Below the pieces are notes generated by a model. That model saw only the letters and a program-made list of their open reading frames with translations. It was not told the origin of the DNA and made no database searches. From Hirsutella rhossiliensis (lineage: Eukaryota > Ascomycota > Sordariomycetes > Hypocreales > Ophiocordycipitaceae), in assembly GCF_020360975.1 (NCBI RefSeq), contig NW_025408669.1, forward strand, positions 3,720,001 to 3,784,000: a DNA stretch of 64,000 bases, given 5' to 3'. Positions 56,701 to 64,000 of the stretch are shown piece after piece; within the stretch, counting starts at the first letter, position 1, and each line of letters starts with the position of its first letter. The position numbers were made by a program, and so were the translations under genes.

Positions 56701-59613
56701 CTCTATTAAACTATATCTTTTTTACCTTATAGCTAAAGTAGGATTTTATCTAGTTAATAAAGTCTTAGAGGGTAGACTAGTTATACTTACTTAAGTAGGT
56801 CTATAAGAAATAGGGGAAAACTATCCTTAAAAAAGCGTCTATAAAAAACATTACCTTAAAGAAGCTTTCTTAATCCCTTAAGATATTAGTCTAGTCGACT
56901 TAAATTTCCTTATATAGCTAGTCTAGCTATAAAGGGGTTCGTTTAGAAATTCGTCTCTTAGTCTTTCCTTAGCTATAGTATTTATATTCGATAGTCTTTA
57001 GGCCCTTTATTCGTACGCCCTATTATAGGCCTAGCTTATATAAAGCTAGGGGCCCTAGGTAACTAAGTTATATATACTAAAGAAGGCCGTCTCTTTAAGC
57101 GGCTAAAAGAGGGTCCTTTATAATAGACCTATTCCTCTTAGTAAGGAAAGCTAACTTCTTAAGTAATTCCTTCCTAAGGATAGGTTAGAATTCGAAAATA
57201 AATTAACCGAATTTCTCCTTAATAAGCCTAATAGTCTAATTCTTCTAGACTAGCCTTATAGGCTAAAACGTTATATCTTAAAAGATTCCTTTCTTTCGAA
57301 GAAGGTAGAAGGAAATTAAGCTTATTAAAAATCAAGGGTAAAAAGCTACCCTTTTTCGTCGAAGAATTTATATAAACCTATTAGGTAATTTTATCGTAAA
57401 ATTCACCTTTCTATATCCCTCTATCTATATAGTTAATTCCCTAGTAATAAGATATTCCCTTTACACCTTCTTAAAAGACTAGAATCGTAAGAGTATATTA
57501 TAGATATTAAGGGAAGTACTAAAGTCGAGAATAGCTAATTTTTATAGGGGATAGTCGGAGGGTCCTAACGGGTGGTCTTACTAATCTATAAGGAAGATAA
57601 ATGCCGGATTTACTATACTAATAATTTTTCCTTAAATTTACGGCTTAAATAAGGGCAGCGGCGTTAGTTTCTATTTCTTAGTAACTTAAATCTTATATAT
57701 CTTCTTCTATAATAAGAGGTCCTCCTTAAGAGACTATTATACTATTTCTTATAACCTCTTTAAAGGGTTAATTCTTTTAAGTCGGTTTTCCTTAAAGAGT
57801 TATTAATAGTCTTTTAGCTAATAGGGCTTTTTATATACTTAGTAGGTAGGTCGATTTCTCCTTATACGTTATCTCTTCGAGGAATCCTTATCTATTTTTA
57901 GAAGGTCTGCTTAAAAACCCCCCTTTTTACCCCTTATTACTAATTTTAATAAATAGGTTCGATTTTAATTAGTTCTTTAATTTTTCGACTAATAGACTAA
58001 AAGGTCTATTAAGGGACTAGTCGGGCCGGTCTAATTAATAGGACCGGGCCCGGAGTAGTAAGCGGAGCTAGGGCCGGGACTAGGGCAGCCGTTAAAGATA
58101 GGGTTAAGGCTCTTAAGGGAGGAGGAGCTAAAGAAGCAATAGTAGTAGTAGTAGCAGCAGGAGCTATAGTAATAAGGGCTATAAGTCGAACCGTCTAGGT
58201 CGAGTACTAGTTATAAAGGAATAAAACTACTTACTATTATATTTTAGTAGCCTCTTTATTTAGTTCCTAGCTAGCTTCTTAAAAGATAGTTAAGTATAAG
58301 GAACGGTGTTCCTACTATAAATAAAGCAGCTATAATATACTCTCCTAATTATATAAGCTAATAAGTAGTATATTAATTATAGACAAAATCTCATCCTATA
58401 GAGCAAGAATCGCTCGTTATTTTACATGTTATTATGCATTAAACGGGTTGCCGGTTATCGTACAATCGGGAATCGAAGGAACAGAGCTAGCTTAGAATGC
58501 TAGCTAAGACCTCTTAAGAATACCGGCACGACTAACCTCCTTTAAACACAAATATTAGTAGAACTAAGACACTTCTAGATTCACTCGAGGTATTATAGAA
58601 TTCCCTAGTCTTAGGGCTATACGGCAGCCTATATCTAGTCCCGAAAGGTTTTTCCGTTTAGCTATAATTGTCTATATAAGACAGCATGTCTACTAGTAGA
58701 TAGATAGAGAATTATTAACTTTAATACCTCTTCTATATACTAATATACTACTAATAAATTCCGTTGAAAATCCTACCTTATACTCCTTCTTCCCCTTTAT
58801 TACGTAGTCTTACGTAATTCCTTAATTTCCTAAAATTCCGCTTTTACTTATATACCTTAAGATTAAGTAACTATTATTAATAGGCTTTATTAGTAGAGAT
58901 ATATCCTATAGCTACTAACTAGAAAGAGCTTTTATTAAGAAGTATTAGTTAGCTTCCTTAAGGATTTCTTCCTACTTAGCTAGCTATAAAGAAGCTAGTA
59001 GGTTCTTAGTAAAAAAGGCTCCTAGATATATTATATAGGTCTTCTTAACTCGGTTAGTTATATAGCCTTTTAAGGGAGCTATTAAGGTCTCGAGCTTTAA
59101 AAGCTACTACCTAGGAGTCTCTTCCTCTTAAAGAGAGATTAGCGTTACGGTACTAATAGATTCTATTATCGCTATACGTATAGTAGTTAGTAGCTTTATC
59201 TTATAGAGGTACTCCTTTCGGTAACTCTTATAGTCGCCTAAGGTAGTAGAAAAAGCTCTCTACTATATAGAGGTTAGCTAGGAGAAGAGGGTAGCTCCCT
59301 CTATAAAGTCCGTTGCCCTAGGATAAAGAGGGGGCTTAAGAGGGTCCTACTTATTATAGAAGACTAAATTATAAACAGTTCTATTTATACGAGCCTATAG
59401 CTCCTTTCCTTACTTATCTTAATCTTAGGGCTTTATAAGAATCGTCTTATAGACTATAGGGGCGGTAGAGTCGTTTTTCGATATCGTTATAACGGAAGGG
59501 TAGAAAAGTTAGTTAAAAATTAGCTTTTTTAGTAAAAGGGGTAAAAGGAAGCTATAAGGGATATAAGAAAGGTGCCTTTTATAGTAGCTAGAAAGTATAG
59601 GAATAATATTCCT
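53744..59613 (-). pseudogene. Copia-3 gag-pol relic
   Basis: Collinear with Copia-1 and homologous over its full length. Minus-strand order: gag from about 59600 to 58000 with the Ala/Pro-rich linker near 58040-58190, integrase about 57150-56400, RT about 55700-54850, RNase H about 54600-54400. It is more mutated than Copia-1: for example the RT active-site region near 55065-55090 reads from ttattaatataaaag where Copia-1 has ttatcgacgtagaag. Confidence 0.88.
58295..58862 (+). mobile_element. Solo LTR, family C, lightly mutated copy
   Basis: 568 bp from TATAAGGAACGG to CCTTAAGA, flanked by TTAAG at 58290-58294 and 58863-58867. The Copia-1 paralogue near 13635 (agtcgagtaacc) shows the empty site. 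It keeps CA and TG (acatgttattatgcatt, ccggcacg), so it carries far less RIP than the sister at 52007 although it lies inside heavily mutated Copia-3. Confidence 0.88.
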
Positions 59614-60072
59614 CTTAAGCTTATAACTCTTATAAAGAGAGATATAAGAAGTATATAAAAATATATAAAGTTAAAATTAAAAGTAAGGGGTTAGATAGGT
59701 AGGGTAGAGAGATTTAATTCTTATAAGAGTAGTAATAAAGGTAAGGGAGTAATTATTATATTACCTTAATTATCCTTCTTTCCTTTATCTAACGCCCCTT
59801 TTTATACTTATTTAGTACCTTTATTAATAAAGAAGATCTTACTTAAAGAAGCTATTAATATCCTTTTAACTACTAAGCTTTTTATTAGTTTTTCCCCTCC
59901 TTTTTAGCCGTTGCTAGTATATCTATCTTATTTCTCGCTACTTATACTTCCCTTTATATACCTCTTTTTAGCTCCTTCTTCCTTCTTTTATACTAGGTGT
60001 TTTTAGCTTCCTTAGTCCCTCGTACTAAGGGATATCTCTAAGAACTACGAAATTAGGCTACGCTTCGCGATA

Positions 60073-60403
60073 ATAAGGGGCTAATAAGAAGCGCCTTATT
60101 ACTGCCGCCGCCGCTTACTATAATCTCCGCGCCCTTAAGCGCTAAGGCTTTATCTTTAAGTAAGTTCTTCTTTTTTAGCTCTTTTACTTCCGCTATTAAC
60201 TCTCTTAGTACTAAGGACACTACCTTTATTACCTTATTAGCGGTCCCCCTAGCTATACTTACTACTACCCCCGTTATTATTACTAGCTGCCTCCCTTTTA
60301 CCTTTATTACTTTTAGAGCCGCTACTATTACTAACTAGCTCGCGGGCTTAAAGGGCCGCCTAAGCGCCCTAGAAAGCGCCGCTACCGCTAATAAAGTAAA
60401 AAA

Positions 60404-60470
<67 letters not shown>

Positions 60471-60500
60471 GGTAAAGATAAGGAATAAGTTTAAGTAGTT
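60073..60500 (+). pseudogene. Retrotransposon gag E2 fragment with poly-Asn tract
   Basis: The first 174 bp match 48268-48441 of E1. The frame then continues with further Thr/Pro/Ala-rich sequence (AAFTFITFRAATITN type) to ALESAATANKVKK and a poly-Asn run encoded by (AAT)n. It ends in a charged KGKDKE segment, after which the minus-strand pol of element F begins. The upstream part is missing because the Copia-3 right LTR abuts it. Confidence 0.5.
60405..60469. repeat. (AAT)n microsatellite, about 21 units
   Basis: Uninterrupted AAT units. In gag E2 it would encode about 21 Asn. The perfect repeat in an otherwise heavily mutated region suggests recent slippage growth; AAT itself offers no RIP target. 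Confidence 0.97.
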
Positions 60501-63491
60501 TAAAAGCTTTACTTTAAAATAAACGCTATTTTTATCTTTATTTATATTATTATACTTATACTATTATAACTACTTACTTTACTTTATTTACTTTATAGTC
60601 TTAGCTTAAGCTACTATTAATAGTTTATTAGTTTATTATTATTACTTATTAGCTTAAATAAAGCCTTAAACTTATTAAGAGCTATACTTCTTATAAACTT
60701 ATATATAGGTTCTTATATAAGGTTAAGATACCTATACTACTTAATAAAGACCTCTTAGTATTTTCCCTTACTAACCTTTTTTTAGTACGCGGCCTATATC
60801 TCTTTAACCTTAAACTTATCTTCTTTCTTTACTTTAATTATAAGCGGTTAAGCGTCCGCTACTTCTTATTTAAGTAATAGGTTAAAGGAGGCTTAGTAAA
60901 AGAGGTCTATATTAATCTTATTATAAACCCTTATTAAAAGACTATTAAGCTTTATAACCTATAAGCTAATAACTCTTTATACTATAAACTTTATATATAG
61001 CTAGTTAAGCTTCTTCTTTAGCTATACTAACTTATAGTTATAAAGGCTTAGCTATACTTTATCCCTTACTATAAACTTATTTATTAGAGCCTTAGTCTTA
61101 TTAGTATACTACTATTAATCTTATATTATAATAGCTATTATAGATTAATAATACCCTAAAGTCTTTTATAGCTTTTATATAATAATAAAGGCATAGCCCT
61201 TTAATAATAAGTTACTATACTACTTTACTACTATATTTATAGTAAAGGGAACTAATAAGGGCGGTTTAAAGATATATATTATAAAGAAAAGGGCTATCTT
61301 AATAAAGGTATATAGTTTACTATTTAATATATATTAAGTTATAAGGACCTACTAGTTTTAGTTTACTTAGTTATAAGCTATAATAGCCTATAAGTAAGCT
61401 TATACTTCTTAGTTAACCCTCTTAAGCCCTTTATTAGTTTATAAGTAATATACTATACTAAGTAGCTATATAATCTAAAGTAGCTAGTATAAGTACTATT
61501 AAAAGTAGCTAGTTTAATTTAATTATCTATTACTTATAATAAAGGCTAGCTAGCTTTATTTATAGAACTCCTTTTAAAAGCTTTTTATTTAGTTTATCCC
61601 TTTATTTAATATAATCGACCTTAGTATCTTATAAAAGTAGAAGTAAACTTAAAGGAACCTTATTATATATACTACTACCCTTATTATTAGTATTACTTTA
61701 AGCGTTACTACTTTTATTAGCTAGTTTATAATTACTTAAAAGTACTTTATACCTTCTATCTTAGTTAGTAGTAGTTTAACTATAAAGTCTATTAATAGGT
61801 ATATAAATAGTTAGGATAGTAGTAGTAAGGGCTTTAAGAGTCCCTTTTAAACTTACCTATATATATACCCCTTCTTATATAGTCTATAGTTAGCGACGAG
61901 CCGCCTTACTATTACTAACTAGCTAGGCTAAAAGAATTCTTAGGCTAGTATTACTAGGGTCCCCTCTCTCCTTAAGTATCTTACCGCCGTTAAGTTATAT
62001 ATCTATTAAGCTATTTATACTTAAAGTATATCTTATTCTTTAGCCCCCTCTCTTTTATTATACTTTAGTTTCCTTAGTACCTATAGCCTCTCTTAAAAGT
62101 ATAACTATCTTTTAATATTAATCGTATATTTACTTAGCTATACCTTTAGTTACTATTTTAATACTAGCGATCTCTCCCTTTTATATATTACTTAAAATAC
62201 CGCTTAGTATTCCTTATCTTTTCTTAGCGCCTCTATCTATTTCTCTTATAGCTCTTAGTCGTCGAATACTAGTATAAGGTAAGCTTATTCTTAAGGTATA
62301 TTTCCGCCTAAGTTTAGGTTAAGTTTTAGTCGGTTATCGCCCTTATTTACCTTTTTCTTAGGTTATTTAACGGGCCCCCTTACTCTATTAATATACGCTA
62401 TTACGCCTACCTTTTTTCTACTTACTTATAGCGCCGCTACTACTACTTTATCTTAAGTTAAGCGTCTTAGTAAGTCGGCGTATTAGCCCTTAGCGGGGAT
62501 TAAGCGGCCTTATAAGTATATAGTCTCTAGAATTATCTAAACTACCTACCTTATCTCCTTTTTATTTATTTTGCCTACCGGCTAATCTTATTTATAGCGG
62601 GATAGCGCGTTAGGTACCGCTACTAGCCTCCTTAGCTAGAACTTTAGTATAAAGTTATAGGATATAAGCTCTATTGCTTATTAGCTTTATCTTTTATTTA
62701 ACTTCTTTTTTATTATAAAGTACCTTAGGTTATTATAGTTAGTTAGTACTATAAAGGTAGGTATATTTTAAAGTTTTACTTCTTAGAAGTCTAAGTACTA
62801 TATAATTATAAGTATCTCCTTATTATAGATTAAGTAGTTATACTTTACTAGGTTTAGTCTCTTTAAAAAGAATCCTACTAAGTATTATATACTATTTAGC
62901 CTTACTTATATTAGCGCCCCCCTTATTATATATTTAGAATAGTCCGCCTCTAAGTATATTTCTATCTTTAGGTTATAGAGTTATAGTACTAAGGCGTTAT
63001 AAAAGGCGTTCTAGATAAACTTAAACGCTACTTAATACTTATCTATCTATTTAAAGATTACGTCCTTTTTATAAAGGCTATCTAAGTATACTAATACTTT
63101 TATATAGAGTAGTATAAAGGCTTAGTAGTAGTTCGCGAAGCTAAGGAAGCTCCGGACTCCTCTTATATTCTAAGGTACCTACTATATTTATATTACTTAA
63201 ATCTTCTTTAGATTATATCGAACCTTACCCCTTACCTATATAATAAAGCCTAGGTGCTTAACCTCCTTTATTATAAAGTTATACTTCCTTAGGTTTAATA
63301 TTAAGCCCGCCTCTTATAGCTTTTAAAATACCCTTACTACCTTCTCTTAATAGTCTTAAAGAGACCCTAATAGGTAGATTAAGACGTTATTTATATACGC
63401 TATAATAAACTTATATAGGTATTCCCTTAGTACCTTATTAATATATCGTTAAAAGGTAGCTAGCGTCCCTATTAAGCTAAATAGGTATACC

Positions 63492-63564
63492 TATCGCGTA
63501 TACTATATGTGTTAATTGACGCTGTCGCTTATATCTGATAGGCGGCTATATCTTTTTCGTGATA
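63492..63564 (+). repeat. Left LTR of the miniature element
   Basis: 73 bp. It differs from the right LTR at four sites, all transitions: TA/TG at the first dinucleotide, gtg/gcg near 63510, ctgata/ctaata near 63537, and cgtgata/cgtaata at the end. Three of the four are TG/TA, the RIP type. Confidence 0.92.
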
Positions 63565-63578
63565 GTTATGAGCCCGGG
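63565..63578 (+). promoter_or_regulatory. Primer-binding site of the miniature element
   Basis: GTTATGAGCCCGGG. Its first 11 bases are the exact complement of GGGCTCATAAC, which spans the anticodon loop of initiator tRNA-Met. It is the same as the Copia site at 27316 apart from one RIP change. Confidence 0.85.
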
Positions 63579-63609
63579 CGGAGGGGTTACCCCTCCGGGA
63601 ACTTCCCGG
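63579..63609 (+). other. Two adjoining hairpins next to the primer site
   Basis: CGGAGGGG (63579-63586) pairs with CCCCTCCG (63590-63597) around a TTA loop. An overlapping alternative, CCGGGAA (63595-63601) with TTCCCGG (63603-63609), could exchange with it. Strong structure beside the primer site may matter for packaging or priming; this is inference. Confidence 0.6.
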
Positions 63610-63630
63610 TGACTACGCACGCACTTCTTC

Positions 63631-63676
63631 TGGCTAGCCTGGCGCGCACTACCCGAAAGGCCCGTGGTTCGAGTCC
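63631..63676 (+). promoter_or_regulatory. tRNA-like A and B boxes (possible Pol III promoter)
   Basis: GGTTCGAGTCC at 63666-63676 is a perfect match to the B-box consensus GGTTCGANTCC. TGGCTAGCCTGG at 63631-63642 is a fair A box (consensus TRGCNNAGYNGG, two mismatches). The gap is in the normal range for tRNA genes. The flanks do not form an acceptor or a good T stem, so it is not a functional tRNA gene. It may be a tRNA-derived internal promoter. Confidence 0.55.
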
Positions 63677-63781
63677 CGCTAGCGCAATTAAGCGCGGTTT
63701 TAGCATAGGGCCTGCCTATATAAAAATTCCCGCTATAGTCCAGGATATCTAGGTATCCCGGGACGCATTAACCCGATATCC

Positions 63782-63792
63782 CTAAGGGGGTG
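63782..63792 (+). promoter_or_regulatory. Polypurine tract of the miniature element
   Basis: CTAAGGGGGTG directly precedes the right LTR start TGTCGCG. The same junction in Copia-1, read on its coding strand, is CTAAGGGGGTA then TATCGCG, which is this sequence after two RIP changes. Confidence 0.85.
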
Positions 63793-63865
63793 TGTCGCGT
63801 ATACTATATGCGTTAATTGACGCTGTCGCTTATATCTAATAGGCGGCTATATCTTTTTCGTAATA
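63793..63865 (+). repeat. Right LTR of the miniature element
   Basis: 73 bp, from TGTCGCG to CGTAATA, followed by the second ATACC. The intact TGT start shows that the left copy's TAT is a RIP change. Confidence 0.92.
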
Positions 63866-64000
63866 ATACCTATTACTTAAATAATTTAAACCTTTTTTAA
63901 AAGGCCGTCTTAAACTTATAGCCCTTTACTATTTAGATCTTATAAAACGCTACTATAATATTAAGCTTTATAAACTACTTTACCTTCGCGAGTATCTATA

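Larger units (their letters stand above)
53201..60072 (-). mobile_element. Copia-3: Ty1/copia element, flanks do not match
   Basis: LTRs are 53201-53743 and 59628-60072. Coding reads on the minus strand. The left LTR carries an extra segment of about 57 bp at 53436-53495. A solo LTR C interrupts gag at 58295. The left flank is LINE relic B2 and the right flank is gag E2, two unrelated elements, and no convincing 5-bp duplication exists (TAAGG against ATAAG). This suggests recombination between two Copia copies. Confidence 0.92.
63492..63865 (+). mobile_element. Miniature LTR retrotransposon (SMART/TRIM type), 374 bp
   Basis: Two 73-bp direct repeats (63492-63564 and 63793-63865) surround a 228-bp interior. 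The repeats begin TATCGCG (left) and TGTCGCG (right) and end CGTGATA and CGTAATA. ATACC at 63487-63491 and 63866-63870 is a 5-bp target duplication; removing the insert plus one copy restores the RT frame of F. Just inside the left repeat is GTTATGAGCCCGGG, a primer site for half initiator tRNA-Met. Just before the right repeat is CTAAGGGGGTG, a polypurine tract. There is no coding capacity. CA and TG are frequent, so it has largely escaped RIP. Both cis signals match the Copia family here, the likely helper. Confidence 0.93.
1..64000. other. RIP-mutated, AT-rich nested-repeat block
   Basis: Seen: CpA and TpG are almost missing across most of the window, TpA is in great excess, and CpG (cgcg, gcgc, ccgg) is still common. 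Former Gln and Trp codons appear as TAA and TAG, Cys and His codons as TAT or TAC. Known: this is the mark of repeat-induced point mutation in Pezizomycotina, which acts on duplicated DNA in the sexual cycle. Exceptions with normal CA/TG content are 42182-45406 and 63492-63865, and to a lesser degree 2790-3480, 22401-22828 and 58295-58862. No cellular gene is recognisable. Confidence 0.95.
60501..64000 (-). pseudogene. Chromovirus F pol relic: RT, RNase H, integrase, chromodomain
   Basis: Minus strand from the window end. RT: a TRF-like KRFKLFK**V block near 63890, then, beyond the inserted element, LFSLIGTLATF*RYIN near 63480-63430 (from PFGLTGTPATFQRYIN) and FIIAYINNVLIYL near 63375-63410 (YIDDVLIY). 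RNase H at about 62960-62590 reads YDKE-like and LTNYNNLRYF. Integrase near 61850-61400 reads LLIDFIVKL and later FT-like blocks. A chromodomain lies near 60830-60720 (EDKFKVKEI). LTRs are not in view. It differs from chromovirus A. A miniature LTR element interrupts the RT at 63492-63865. Confidence 0.85.

Noticed and set aside
63624..63690. A functional tRNA gene around the B box
   Set aside because: The acceptor ends do not pair, the T stem has only two good pairs and the D arm is poor. Kept only as a tRNA-like promoter.
63516..63752. 78-codon frame across the miniature LTR element
   Set aside because: It starts in the left LTR and crosses the primer site, hairpins and tRNA-like boxes. 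Better explained by non-coding cis signals.

Overview
The window looks like a heterochromatic repeat block of a filamentous ascomycete (Pezizomycotina). Almost all of it carries an extreme RIP signature (repeat-induced point mutation, C-to-T in CpA). CpA and TpG are nearly absent: the first 485 bases contain neither, and the first TG is at 486-487. TpA is everywhere and CpG survives, so former coding frames are full of TAA and TAG. I see no intact gene. Every long open frame is a shadow or lies in low-complexity DNA. The species cannot be named.

What can be read is a nested stack of retroelement fossils. Left to right: a LINE pol (1-2760, +); a Gln-rich gag-like frame split by a solo LTR (3481-6300); the 3' end of chromovirus A3 (7467-8475); Copia-1 (8476-14886, -); a gypsy gag with its 5' LTR (14887-17544, -); the 3' half of a LINE (-) and a LINE ORF1-like frame (+) to 20202; another LTR of the same gypsy type (20203-20578); poorly readable DNA with one solo LTR to about 25950. 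A gypsy pol on the minus strand (called gypsy-2) then runs from about 46950 down to 25950. It is cut into four pieces by three insertions: Copia-2 (26831-33157), chromovirus A1 (33380-41224) and a non-autonomous LTR element (42182-45406). Right of it are a Ser/Thr/Pro-rich gag (E1), chromovirus A2, a second LINE ORF1 with two solo LTRs, Copia-3 (53201-60072) carrying a solo LTR, a second E gag, and a chromodomain gypsy pol (F, -) that runs off the end.

Two islands escaped most RIP and are the most interesting parts. (1) At 63492-63865 a 374-bp miniature LTR retrotransposon sits inside the RT of element F. It has 73-bp LTRs, a 5-bp target duplication, a primer site complementary to the initiator tRNA-Met anticodon arm, a polypurine tract and a tRNA-like internal box. 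Its primer site and polypurine/LTR junction match those of the three Copia elements here, so Copia is its likely helper. (2) At 42182-45406 a 3.2-kb LTR element without gag or pol, built from minisatellites, has TTTRACGG LTR ends and a 4-bp target duplication. It hosts a younger, mostly unmutated solo LTR of chromovirus A. These islands suggest transposition continued after the bulk of the block had been mutated, or that RIP acted on them only lightly.
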